Positions 11,561-22,800 of a stretch of 64,000 nucleotides of DNA are shown piece by piece. Source of the stretch: Ischnura elegans. Lineage: Eukaryota > Arthropoda > Insecta > Odonata > Coenagrionidae. Location of the stretch: contig NC_060258.1 in assembly GCF_921293095.1 (NCBI RefSeq), positions 5,456,001 to 5,520,000 of the forward strand, written 5' to 3'. The notes under the pieces were generated by a model. That model did no database searches and was not told the origin of the DNA. It saw nothing but the letters and a program-made list of their open reading frames with translations. Positions within the stretch are counted from its first letter, which is position 1. Each line of letters starts with the position of its first letter. The translations under genes were made by a program, and so were the position numbers.

Positions 11561-13810
11561 TTCCCCGTAGTCCATAAAGCATGAGAGCATATTCAGGCTT
11601 GCCTTTAGGGTTTCAAAGGACAGCGTGCGTAGAATCCCTCTCATTCCTGGGCCGAGCCCAGCAAGGTTATCTTCAGTTTGCATTGGAAGAGCACCTCGGG
11701 CACCTACCACTGTTGGCAGCACTTTTGCCCTCTCCGTGGTGAACATGCAATGTACCTGCATAGCAAGAACTTCGTACTTGAGGACCTTTTGGGCATGAGC
11801 TTCGGCTAGAGATCCGTCCACCTCCAACCTGACAGTAACGTCGACGATGTAAGCTACTCCTCTGAACGCCATCACCAAGTCGGGCTTCAGTTTCTCGTCC
11901 CCTTGCTCAATGCGGAAAGTTTGCTCCTTCGCCCACCGTACCTCCTGGGTCTCTCTCAAGCGGTCACATAGGTAATTGACGATAAAGCCGTGGCGTCTAA
12001 TACGAAGGCCTTTCACCGCGAAGCACTGACCCAAGACATGGCCCAGGGTTTCAATCTGAGCATTGTATCTTCGGCAAATGGGCTCTCGTCCATTGTTCGG
12101 TCTTCCACGGCTAATAGCCTCTTGCGTGGCAATGGTGTTCGTCCGTAGTTTGATCGCCTCTATCTTTCCCTGCAAGGAGAGAGGGTCTCGCCCACTAGAA
12201 GCCAGCAGTTGGAGATGGGGTCGTCTACAAAGTATGCAACGCCCTTGCCCTGACACTTCCTCTGCTTCCACTCGAATATCTCCCTTCGGTTAAGGATTTC
12301 CTTGTACTTCTTTACCTCTGCAAAGCTTGAGGGCACGTCTTTTCCTAGGCCGCGGGCCAAGCCCCGAATTCGACCGTCATTCCTCTGCGTACTCAAGGAT
12401 CGGATCGCGGGATCGTCTGACCCTTTTAGGTGAAGCATCGATCTCATGCTCCTTAGCAACACTGCGTTCCGTAACCGGGGGAGCCCCAGCCCTCCATCAC
12501 GCCTTCTCGCGTAGAACACGTTCGAAATGACGAAATTCGGATGGTGAAGAATCTCACGATAGACGATCCCCAGCCGAAGATCTAGTCTGTTTAGAGCCGC
12601 GACCGACGGTGCTGCTGCGCCTAGTCTATACATGAATGATGAACGTGCGGATTAGATGGAGTTTTTCCGCTGGCTTGAGTTGCAATCGAGCCCTGCGTTC
12701 AACGCTTCTTAGCAGGCATTCAGAAGCGTTCTTCAGCCCAATCCCCAACCATGGGCTTATAGGCATTCCGAGGTAAGTAACCGAAGTTTCTGCATCGACA
12801 GTTTTGACTTGCTCCCCCGCTATAGTCAGGGTCGGTTCCTCCAGAACAAAAGTCTTTCCCAAACTCCTGGCAGCGAAACAAGCACATTCACTCGGGTTTA
12901 CTTCCATCCCAACGAACAGGAGGAATTCCACCACCGTGCTTAATAGAATCTGGCATTCATCATGGGACTCTCCGAGGAGGACGAGATCGTCGGCATCATC
13001 ATAGTCGGACGAGATCATTCAGCAAGAAAAGTTGTTGAAGCAGCCATTCCCCGATACGAAGCCCTTCTGTCTGCGGGACAAGGGTACCGTCTCGCCCAAT
13101 CGTTGGGCAATCAGGCCCGAGCAAACCCGCGACAATAGAGAGCTAGTCGTTATCGGCCGCCAGTTCTCAGGTTTTCTCGTATACTTGCACTCCTACGGAA
13201 GAAGTGTCGTTTGGTTTCGCTTCCATTTGTCTGGGAAGTGGCCAGCAGTAGGTTATAGAGCTTGCACAATGCAACATGAATGCCCGGAATCTCCGCCAGA
13301 TGGCGCCGGCTAATACCGTCGTGTCCTGGGGCGCTTCCCCACCTCACTCTCTTAACTCGTTCCCACACCTCACTCCTTGAGATGAATGTCGTTCCCTCGA
13401 TAGGATGGAATCTGGCACCCCTAGGACAAGCAAATCCATGACCGGGTTTTCCCAGAGTTTCTCATAGAGGGACCGAGCTGCCGAAGCGGTCGGTTTCTCA
13501 ATTCCGTCTCCTCTTTGGTGCTGCACGGGCTGAGGGCCAGCGTCCCGTGCCATCCGAGGCACTAAATCTGTGCTTGTATTCATCATTGAGAGTTTAAGTT
13601 TCGGGCACGCGTCTGTCCTGGTAGTCCAAACGTCTCAAGAAGGTCCGGTCAAAATCTGTGTGGGCGCGGGATACTCTAACCCGGGTTTCTCGCACACTAG
13701 AGACCCGGTTGGCCCGTGAAGATTCTTTACTTCAAGGCTTCACTTCCGCGAGAATGCATCGTTCCATTTTCCCGGCTTCATTCCCTTCCCCCGAGCATCC
13801 GTCAATCAAG
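11556..13810 (-). mobile_element. R2-like RLE retrotransposon, copy 1 (decayed)
   Basis: Read on the minus strand, with shifts between frames. It starts with a reverse transcriptase N-part (APGHDGISRRHL, about 13330), followed by a deletion of the catalytic core. The remaining thumb region comes next (LVLLGE, GMEVNPSE, SVTYLGMPISPWLGIGL). Then comes the C-terminal Cys-His motif (C-x2-C-x8-H-x4-C near 12080) and the restriction-like endonuclease (KPDLVMAFRG-AYIVDVTVRLE). The frame ends MDYGE-stop at about 11558. Such elements normally reverse-transcribe their RNA at a nicked target, and R2 itself targets 28S rDNA. This copy sits in a finger-gene array tail. The left side abuts the Penelope fragment; the right junction with array DNA is near 13810. 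Confidence 0.85.
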
Positions 13811-13846
13811 GTCTTCCCCTGAAATTAAAAAAAATCTAGCTAAGAA

Positions 13847-15357
13847 TTTTGCTTAAATTAGCACTTTAACTTTCAATGTCACAATTTGAAACAGTTTTTC
13901 CTTTACCTACCTTGCGGCGTCCGAGGTGGCTGAAAAATGTCTGGCGTCGCAGGAAGACTTAAATCCTTAGATGAAAGAAAAACTGTCAAGTCATTTATGT
14001 ATCCCTAACAGAGGATAAAGAAACCCAAAGTCACATTTTGCTTATGTTAGTTCGGGAAAACGAAAAGTTGAATTGATGATTTCCGTGATATGCAATAAGT
14101 ATTTTTCTAGTCTAAGTATAAAATATAAAAATAGCATTAACTCACAGATTCTCCGACATCTGCCTCCTACTGGTGAACCTTGACTCTGTCCTATGATATG
14201 AATGAAGAATGAAGTAGGACATATCATGTAAGACAGAATATGAAGTGGAGTGAAAACTGTATCCCTATAAAAAAACCTCTCATTTATTTCTATTTTTCAT
14301 TCAAGTACTCACCTCACTTCAGGCCATGCTGTCTCCTCTGCAGCAGTACCTTCAGAGTTCTGAAAAGGAAAACGTAAAATTACAGGGTGTAAAGTGAAAA
14401 ACTTCATGGGATACTAGAAGTGTCCTATATACTAATAAAAAGTGTAAATAAATCATTGACTCACATCCGGGAGATTTTCAGTCTGAACCTCGAAGAGGGG
14501 TGTGGTAATACGTGATGGATTGCAGTTGGCAATTGAATGAATTTCATAATACAATTTCGAATAAAATAATATGTGCGATATGAATATTAAAAAATACATA
14601 GCATTAATATAATAAATATTTAGTAAGTGATACCCAGGCTGTTGTAGAGGCATCCAACTGTGTCCTTTGATATGAAAGAAGAAAAGAATGAGACAATTGA
14701 AACCATTGTTTGCGCATATGCAAAGCGGTTTATTGGAGTAAAATCTAGGCTCTCAATGGCAGAAACTTTTTTTTGGTACTTTTTTTCCGCTGCCATGAAT
14801 CCACCTGAAGAAGCGATGACGACGATTCTCCTACCTCTTCCGATGTCTCAGCGCTCTAAAATGGAGAACATGGAGTCAATGGGAATAGCGCAAACAATTT
14901 TCTACTACCAAAAACGACGAAGTTTATTTATGAGAATGAAAAATATCATGTGTCCATGGAGGACGACCCGTCACTTACCCCGTCAACATCCGTCTCCTCC
15001 TCCACCCCGCATGCCTCCGGGAGGGATATCCCCGAAGGGATTAATTCAAACCCGAGGCATGCGAGGCTCTCCCTAATTTCTTCTGGTGAGTCTCTCCATA
15101 TTGTACCGAATGCATTCAAAATAAAATGCTCCTGGTACCTGCTTATACCTTTAGATACCGGAGGAGTTACTCCCCTGGAACATTTTTCAAAAACATCCCT
15201 TCCGTGTTTTTTATACAATGAAGGGCGCATCTTCTCTATGTCGCGGACTAATTGGGTGTCATATCTTTTACCACATATAGGGCAGGTTATTAGTGTGCCC
15301 CTTCCCTTATTTTTGGAAACCATCTTCCATTTGATTTTGGTATTCATGTCCATATAT
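13847..15357 (-). pseudogene. unit 5 finger gene, finger destroyed
   Basis: A fifth, diverged array unit. The exon 15357-14979 is open and ends in the conserved GTAAGT donor. Both zinc-binding histidines are replaced: the family's RHI--VHP reads RDIEKMRP here. The two cysteines remain (CPICGKRYDTQL). Downstream exon remnants are seen near 14860 (SAETSEE) and 13975-13905 (LSLPATPDIFQPP), but the middle is disrupted, including an unrelated stretch near 14480-14800. Without the histidines the domain should not bind zinc in the C2H2 manner. The unit is cut off at 15515 by R2-like copy 2. Confidence 0.55.
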
Positions 15358-15514
15358 CTAAAAATAGAAGACTATTTATTGAAATAGGCACGAACGTTTG
15401 CAAAGGAGAAGCAAAAAACTACGCCTGTGTCCCCGAAACTAACAATTTATAATAAAATAGGCTTATTGGAAAGCAAATGTGTTCGTAAAAAATGAAATCA
15501 AACATAGTAAATAA

Positions 15515-18510
15515 CTCTCGTTCCTAGGCGGAGCCCAGCAAGGTTCTCTTTCGTTTGCTTAGGAAGAGCACCTCGAGCACCTACAGCCTATTGGCAGCAC
15601 TTTTCCCCTGTTCATGGTGAACATGCAATTTACCTGCAGAGCAAGAACTTCGTACTTGAGGACCTTTTGGGCGTGAGATTCGGCTAGAGATCCGTCCACC
15701 TCCAACCTGACAGTAACGTCGACGATGTAAGCTACTCCTCTGAACGCCATCACCAAGTCGGGCTTCAGTTTCTCGTCCCCTGGCTCAATCCGAAAAGTTT
15801 GCTCCTTCGCCCACCGTACCTCCGGGTTCTCTCTCTAGCGGTCACATTGGTAATCGACGATAAAGTCGTGGCGTCTCATACGAAGGCATTTCACCGCGAA
15901 GCACTGACCCAAGACATGGCCCAGGGTTTCAATATGAGCATTGCATCTTCGGCAAATGGGGTCTCGTCCATTGTTCGGTCTTCCACGGCTAATAGCCTCG
16001 CGCGTGGCAATGGTGTTCGTCCGTAGTTTGATCACCTCTATCTCTCCCGGCCAGGAGAGATGGTCTCGCCCCCCAGAAGCCAGCAATTGGAGATGGGGTC
16101 ATCTACAAAGTATGCAACGCCCTTACCCTGAGACTTCCTCTGCTTCCACTCGAGGAACCCCCTTTCGGTTGATGAGTTCCTTGTACTTCTTCACCTCTGC
16201 GAAGTTTGCAGGTGCAGCCATTCTGAGGCTGCGGGCCAACCCCGTATTCGACCATCATTCCTCTGCGTACTCAAGGACCGGATCGCGGGATCGTCTGACC
16301 CTTTCAGGCGAAGCATCGATCTCATGCTCCTTAGCAGCACTTCGTTCCGTAACCGGGGGAGCCCCAGCCCTCCATCACGCCTTCTCGCGTAGAACACGTT
16401 CGAAACGACGAAATTCGGATGGTGAAGAATCTCACGATAGACGGTCCGCAGCCGAAGGTCTAGTCTGTTAAGAGATGCGACCGACGGTACTGCTGCGCCT
16501 AGTCTGTACATGAATGATGAACGTGCGTATTAGATGGAGTTTTTCCGCTGGCTTGAGTTGCAATCGAGCCCTGCGTTCTACGCTTCTTAGCAAGCATTCA
16601 GAAGCGTCCTTCAGCCCAATACCTAACCATGGGCTTACAGGCATTCCGAGGTAAGTAACCGAATTTTCTGCATCGACAGTTTTGACTGGCTCCCCCGCTA
16701 TCGTCAGTGTCGGTTCCTCCAGTACAAAAGTCTTTCCTAAACTCCTGGCCGCGAAACAAGCACATTCACTCGGGTTTAGTTTCATCCCAACGGACTTGAG
16801 GAATTCCACCACCGTGGTTAATAGAATCTGGCATTCAGAAAGGGTTTCTCCGAGGAGGACGAGATCGTCGGCGAAAGCTAGTACCGACAGCCGACCCGAT
16901 GGAATATCAACCCCAAGGACGGACGAGTCCAGCCGTTGGAGAGGAGGATCAAGCACGACGTTGAAAAGCAGAGGGGACAGGGGATCCCCTGCTTCGCCTC
17001 CCGGAGAATGTTCAGTCGGATCTTCCTACTGAATCCGCCAATCTCTGTCCATGCGCCCCTATACATCCCAGGGACAACGCAACAGGGACAATACCTGGTG
17101 AGGCACCGAATCGAACGCATTGGAGATGTCCAATAGGGCCGCCGTCGCACCGCCATTTCTCTTCGCGTGCCTTACCGCCTCATTCAGCAAGAAAAGGTTG
17201 TTAAAGCAGCCATTCTCCGATACGAAGCCCTTTTGTCTGCGGGACAAGGGTACCGTCTCACCCAATCGTTGGGCAATCAGGCCCGAGTAAACCCGCGACA
17301 AAAGAGAGTTAATCGTTATCGGCCGCCAGTTATCAGTTTTTCTCGTATCCTTGCACTCCTACGGAAGAGGTGTCGTTCGGTTTCGCTTCTATTCGTCTGG
17401 GAAGTGGCCAGTGGCCAGCAGTAGGTTATAGAGCTTGCACAAAGCAATGTGAATGCCCGGAGTTTCTCGTGGAGGGACCGAACTGCCGAAGCGGTCGGTT
17501 TGTCAATACCATCTCCACCTGCCCGTAACGAGCTTAACTTTTCATTCACGATCAAACTGGCGAGTTTTCCGGGGCAATTCAGATACATGTCCGAAGTTCT
17601 TGCGTACTCATAGCGCTTTCGAGCTGCTCCATGAGCTTTCTTTTTCTCGGCCTCCCCTTTTCGGCAGGTCCTACTGCGTCGACATTTCGTCCGATCCTGG
17701 GGCTTTGCCTCCCCCTCGTCCTCTGTGCCTCTTAGGATCGGATGCAGCTATTCAGTTACAAATTTGTCAATTCCAAGATGTGTGACCGCTTCGGGTGCTC
17801 CGAAGATCGCCTTGGCGATCACAACATCGATTTTTGCGCACAGTTTGCGTACCGTTTCCCCTTTTGGTATTCGCAAATGCAGCGCCTTTTTAAGAATAGA
17901 ACTCTGCCAGCGGTGCAATTCCCCTTCGGGGCTGTACGCCGACTGACGAATAGCTTCTTCAGTCAATTCCGGGTATACCTCGTTGTCTCGTGCCACCTCG
18001 CACGCAACGATTCCTCTTCCAACCTTTTCGTCCTCTCCCGGGTTCTGATCGGAGCAAGTCGATTCCTGGCCTTCGACTGCCGTCACGTCACGCATGGTCT
18101 GGTTACTGGGATCTTCCGAGGAGATCGCGGAGGTATTCGTCAAATCCAAGTTTCTCTCTTTCTGCTTCCCACCAAGCAAGACTCGCCGTCGAGCTCGCAC
18201 CTGCTGAGTTGTTTTCGAGCCCAACTCAGCGGCGATCTTAGCGTAAATGCGATCGTCTCCAGCGTATTTCACAAGCAGTCTCTCTAATTCCTTTGTCTCT
18301 AACTCCTTCCAGACGTACTCCTTCCGGCCCCTCGGTTTGAAGACCTTGGGGACTAGGTTCGCTAAGAGGCGCTTTTCATTTCGCACCTCACCGTGAGTGT
18401 GCCGCTCGTGAGTCGACAGACCTCTTCGCGAGGGGAAAAACCTGGGACACACCTCGCAAGTGAAATCGCCTTCGCCGGTCACTCTGGCGTCAATGGCGGC
18501 GCTGAACATT
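15515..18510 (-). mobile_element. R2-like RLE retrotransposon, copy 2 (more complete)
   Basis: The minus-strand frames, in several registers, give the full domain order. First is an N-terminal C2H2 finger and Myb-like region. Then come the reverse transcriptase blocks: QKGFVSENGCFNNLFLL, LLDISNAFDSVPH (motif A), then LAFADDLVLLGE (FADD catalytic motif C), and SVTYLGMPVSPWLGIGL. The C-terminal Cys-His motif (near 15950) and endonuclease (AYIVDVTVRLEVDGSL) follow. The last roughly 80 nt of the frame present in copy 1 are missing; the boundary at 15515 abuts array DNA (AAACATAGTAAATAA). Multiple frameshifts make it non-coding as it stands. A single N-terminal finger resembles the single-finger R2 lineage, but 28S flanks are absent. 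Confidence 0.87.
17748..18509 (-). CDS. R2-like ORF N-terminal part: C2H2 finger plus Myb-like
   Basis: A 253-codon open frame starting MFSAAIDARVTGEG. Residues about 19-40 form a standard C2H2 finger (CEVC, then HERHTH). Residues about 67-110 look like a Myb or SANT-type helix bundle (WKELETKELERLLVKY, IAAELGSKTTQQV). In R2-family proteins these two domains bind target DNA. The next part is low-complexity and then helical. The frame is lost at about 17748, where the reverse transcriptase continues in other registers. The start is chosen at the first ATG before the finger; an upstream short frame MVYRLI ends just before it. Confidence 0.75.
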   Translation of the reverse strand: MFSAAIDARVTGEGDFTCEVCPRFFPSRRGLSTHERHTHGEVRNEKRLLANLVPKVFKPRGRKEYVWKELETKELERLLVKYAGDDRIYAKIAAELGSKTTQQVRARRRVLLGGKQKERNLDLTNTSAISSEDPSNQTMRDVTAVEGQESTCSDQNPGEDEKVGRGIVACEVARDNEVYPELTEEAIRQSAYSPEGELHRWQSSILKKALHLRIPKGETVRKLCAKIDVVIAKAIFGAPEAVTHLGIDKFVTE

Positions 18511-18936
18511 TAAATCAGTCTGTAAACCATGGTTTTGGTCGTGTTCTGTTATTCTCCCATCATTCCGTTTCCTTCTTCGCCTTCTTTTTTGCCTTCCTCT
18601 CATCGTTTGGCTCCTCCTCCTTGGCTCCATTATTGACAGTGCGGGTACTGACAGGCTACTGATTGATAGGTTCAAAACTCAGTAACACATTTCGCACAGC
18701 GAGGAATAGTTTCCTCAAGGTCAGTGGGTTTACTTGGCAAGTCCAGCAGAACTGATAATAAAGGGGAGGAGTGGGAGGGGTACAAAAGGTCGTTCACCAC
18801 CCGTACATTTTTGTTGCGACATGCTCATAAAATTTCCAACTGCTCGAGAAAATCCAACTTTTTACCTTTACAAGGATTGTGGAGAACCTTAAGCTGAACA
18901 TTTGAATCAGTCTGAAAACCATGGTTTTGATTCAAA
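18494..18936. repeat. ~40-bp direct repeat flanking R2-like 5' region
   Basis: The sequence GCTGAACATTTRAATCAG followed by TCTGWAAACCATGGTTTTG occurs at about 18500-18540, over the start codon of the R2-like frame, and again at about 18891-18933. About 390 bp separate the copies. It could be a duplicated 5' end, two overlapping insertions or a tandem 5'-UTR repeat. Confidence 0.7.
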
Positions 18937-19255
18937 TATTTTTTTTATTTGTTTCTTTTTCTCACTTGGTTTACAAAGGTATTTACAAGAAAGTATGATT
19001 TTCATTCATGGTCTGAAAATATTTTTCATTTAGGTTGGTTTTACATTTGAAATAACCAATACATAAGAGATAGATGTTATGTCATAAACCTCGATAAAAG
19101 TGAAAGTACATTTTTCTAACAATGAGAGTTGTTATTTGTACGAGGCACAGACAAGTCAAATAAACAAAAAAAGGACCAATACAGTTTATCCAGTGAAAAT
19201 CAATAAGAGTGTAAAGGGAGAAAAAGAGAAAAATAACCAGAATAAATATCTCTGC
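18937..19255. other. spacer, nothing recognised
   Basis: AT-rich sequence between the R2-like 5' region and the tRNA-like end of the minus-strand non-LTR element. No frame or repeat was recognised. Confidence 0.4.
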
Positions 19256-19257
19256 TG

Positions 19258-19326
19258 AGGGAATCGAACACTTGAACTTCCCATCTGAAGCCGCATTCGG
19301 TAACCACTGGGCTGTTACCCGCTTGC
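19258..19326 (-). other. tRNA-like Pol III head near LINE 3' end
   Basis: The minus strand shows an A-box-like word (TAACAGCCCAGTGGTTACC) and a B-box-like GTGTTCGATTCCC about 45 nt downstream. It does not fold as a convincing complete tRNA. It is most likely a tRNA-derived SINE head or a tRNA-like 3' part of the element. Confidence 0.45.
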
Positions 19327-20290
19327 GGAACTACTTCGGAGGTTGACAAACATATTCATTCTTGAGATATACATACATTTTAAAACATTTACGACAGCGT
19401 AAAACAATGTCTTCAAAGGCAAGTTAACATGTTCAAATACAATAAAAACAGTCGTACATTTTTAAAAAATTTGTTGAAATTTAAAATCCCTCCATGAAAG
19501 AGATGCAGTGTTTAAAAAGGAAATAGTCCAGAGTATTGGTGAAAACTCTTGTATCAATTCTTGTTTTATTTCCTTGTTTTGTATGTTGTCGATGTATTCT
19601 GTTAGGTGGGCTATGTAGTTATTCTTTTTGATCTTCTCTTCTAGACTTAGTTTTACAAATGTGGCAATTAATCTGACAAGGACATCTCTCCTCGAGGACG
19701 GGAAGATGTGGAAGTTTAACTCCAACAGGTCTTTGTTTGCGATGTTTCCTCCACCGAAGGTGTCCAATTTCTTGTGTATGGTCTTTATTTTGTGCTAGAA
19801 GATATTTTTTCTTGCGCAGCCTAGAATTTTATGCTCTATGTCCTCCGTGGATTTGAATTTTTCACAATTTGGTGTTTTCATAATCCCGCATTTGTACTTC
19901 ATTTCATTTGTCACTATGGTCTTGCTCATGATGCAGTAAAGATGGCTTCTCTGTTCTGTTGTTAGTTTTGTTTTCCCGAAGTTTCCCTAAGCCCTGGCTC
20001 CCGGCGGCGGGGTCCCCAGTATCTTGCTTCTTTCTTCCATCACTTTCACGTATTCTTCTTTAACCGTCCTGTAGGCGTATCTTGTTTTTTCACGGTGTTT
20101 CTTAATCTCTGCCTTGACGTTTTTCAGGTGGGGGTTCTTGCTGCCATGTTCTATTGCACTCTCCAACAGGTTAATTCTTGGTCTATTTCCGGAGGTGTAT
20201 ATTTTGTTTATGTTGTTTAGGTATATGATTTTGGCTTTTGTGTTGGCGTCCTCTAATCTTAGGCCTCCTTTTTCATGCGGCATGTAAAGT

Positions 20291-22668
20291 CTTGGAGGCC
20301 TATTACGAACGGCTTACCGCATGCGGTGAGATACCGCCTGCGGTATCATACCGCCCCGAAGCGCGTTTACCGCCCCCGAGCGATTACGAGTGGCCACCGG
20401 TCGGTATCATACCACGGCTTAGGGGTCGGTATGATACCACGGCCAGCTACCCCGGTGGTGAGATACCGACCCCCTAATGGCGGACGTCTGTTTACATTTT
20501 TCGGGTCGAGCTGGCGTTTTTAAAACAAAATATCCGACGATAGAAACTCGGAAGCTATCATATTTTGTTTTATTTATAATATTAATGTCTGAGTAAGCGT
20601 ATAAAATACAAAACTGGAGCCGACTGGAGCAGTTGAACAAAAATAGTATAATACCCATATAACAACAACGTTGTAGCCGTCTGAGATGAGAGAGAGAGAG
20701 TCACGGCCGTAGGAGATGGATACGTTGATTGTAAGTTGACCCTCATTCATTTATTTAATTAGAACAATTTGGATGTTTTTTAATGTCCGCAATGTTTTTA
20801 TATGCAATAACATCTTCCATTTCTTCATAGGTGCCGGAAAATTCGTCGTTAAGGACTGCCTGTGCTTGTATTGTATGGTGAATACAGCTGTTGCTCGCCG
20901 CTTGGAGATTTCTACGAACATCTTTTGTGGCAAAATATTATTTTTTCAACGTGACAACTTCTTGTATTGCAAGGTGAATACTACTTTTGCTCGCTGCTTG
21001 GAGATTTCTGCGAACATCTTCTGTGCCAAAGTAGTGTTATTTTCAACGTTATAACTGCTTGAATAGTGAGGTGAATGTAACTTTTGCTCGCTGCTTGGAG
21101 ATTTCTACGAACATGTTTTGTTTCAAAATAGTGTTATTTTCAATGTGACAACTACCGTTAATCACAGTACCAGTGGTTGTAATGCACAAAGTTTGACGAG
21201 GTTGACAAACATCTGCCAAGAGCTGTAGTTATCACTGTTCCATTGTGGTTGGTTTTTAAACAGTGGTTTACGCTATCGAGAAGTGTCTGATAGTAATGTA
21301 AAGATTGTCAGTGGCGTTTATACCTTCGTCATTCACCGCAGAGATAACATTTCACGATCAAGCTATCAAGTTCAAAGTCATGTGTGAAATTTGTTTATAT
21401 ACTAGTATATCAATTTAGTACCAAGGAATTGTAGTGAGAAAAGTCACCTGTGCCACTTGCGTAGGATAATGTGAGGCTTAAAATCAGTGATTATATAGTT
21501 GTTTTCATCATAGCGAGCTCTTGATTGTAATGTTTACGTGATGAATATAAGAATGGTAGTGACTTCCAGTTTTTGATGATCGTATTTGCCTGTTTACCAT
21601 TATTTATAATCGTGTGAGCTTGTATCGATTGTGGATTTTACCTGAAATATTGAAATAAGTTGTAGCCTGTGTGTGTGATTGCCGAGGAACCGATTCGCGA
21701 TCTCACATGTTTATTGTGGGCAGACTGTTTTGCTGTGGTTGTGTACCCGTGATTAAACCAAAGAAATGGTGAAACTCTGTCACATTATTTTGAAATAAAA
21801 TTTTATTGTAACCAGAAGTGAATATCTTGTGTTTTTTAGTTCTCCATTGCTTTTCATAGATAACAGCCAAAAAGTTATTTTTCATTATTTTTTAAAGTGC
21901 CTTTCTTGTTCTCTGAATTTGCATTAGGTTTCCAAACCCCGTTACTAATACGAAAGGAATGCAGAGCAACAGATATTTTGTCATTTCACAGATGTTGAGT
22001 GTCATATTGTCTGTGATTAAGGCTCTCCAGCTAAGTATTCGTGGTGGATTTTCATATATTTTTTAAGAATGGACATTTCGGTCAAAGCTCTAATGGAATT
22101 GGTGGTTCACCTTGCCCGTTGGCCCTAAAAGTACTTCTATCGTAATTTTTTGATGGTCTGCCACGCAATTTGTCACTACCTGCGTCTGCTCATACGTGAT
22201 TTTTTTATGATATCTTCCGCAGGTCACTGCTAATTATTGTTTTATTCAACTTTTTATCCTATAAGTAAGAATTGAGGAGCAAAATTCGTTCATTTGTCAA
22301 ACTTTTAAGGTGAATTAACGAAGAACACATCCTTATTAATCCATAAATACCACTAATTGTCTTTATAGACTGCCAACAACTCTTGCCGAAATATTCGTCT
22401 GCTTGGAACAGTTGCCGCGGAATTGGAACACCGCACGCCCTTGCCATTGGCTACACCATTTTCGGGCTGAAGGAGCTCAGAATTTTTCATACAAACGTCA
22501 CTTCCGCCGCATCGCTCCTTACCGACCCCCTGACACGTACTCTCCGCCCGGCGGTGACTTGCCGACCGTCCCATTCGTAATCGCAAGGGGCGGTATGATA
22601 CCGTATACCGAACGAAAACTCCGCCCGGCGGTAGCGTACCGCCCGCTCGTTCGTAATAGGCCCCTTGG
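20291..22668. mobile_element. 2368-bp inverted-repeat DNA element with 5-bp TSD
   Basis: The element occupies 20296-22663 inside LINE ORF2. The ends are inverted: AGGCCTATTACGAACG on the left, and GGGCCTATTACGAACG from the complement of the right. CTTGG directly flanks both sides (20291-20295 and 22664-22668). Removing the element and one CTTGG restores the LINE frame exactly (ARPR then LYMPH). Both ends are packed with GGTATCATACC-type palindromes. No transposase was recognised inside, so it is probably non-autonomous. The superfamily is not assigned; 5-bp duplications occur in more than one. Confidence 0.88.
20887..21150 (+). repeat. ~97-bp tandem repeat inside the DNA element
   Basis: Three copies begin with TTGCTCGCYGCTTGGAGATT at about 20891, 20987 and 21084 (periods 96 and 97), with the following ACGAACATCTT segment also conserved. 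They are not coding. Internal tandem repeats are common in non-autonomous elements. Confidence 0.8.
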
Positions 22669-22800
22669 TCTTGCTGTTTTTATTACGAAGCCTTTCCATA
22701 TGAAGTTGTTGGTGGTTTTTATTATTATTGCATGATGATTGTTCGGGAGCGGCCAGGTTCTAGCATAAAACCACAGAATGGGATATATCTGCTGGTTTAT
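22669..22800 (-). other. LINE ORF2 resumes after the insertion
   Basis: Frame continuity supports the insertion model. The residues before the insertion (NNFIWKGFVIKTARPR) are typical of the region after the reverse transcriptase palm and thumb in LINE proteins. They join directly to LYMPHEKGGLRLED on the other side. Confidence 0.6.

Noticed and set aside
16936-18287. Long plus-strand ORFs opposite the R2-like element
   Set aside because: They overlap the minus-strand finger, Myb and reverse transcriptase frames, which carry the recognisable motifs.
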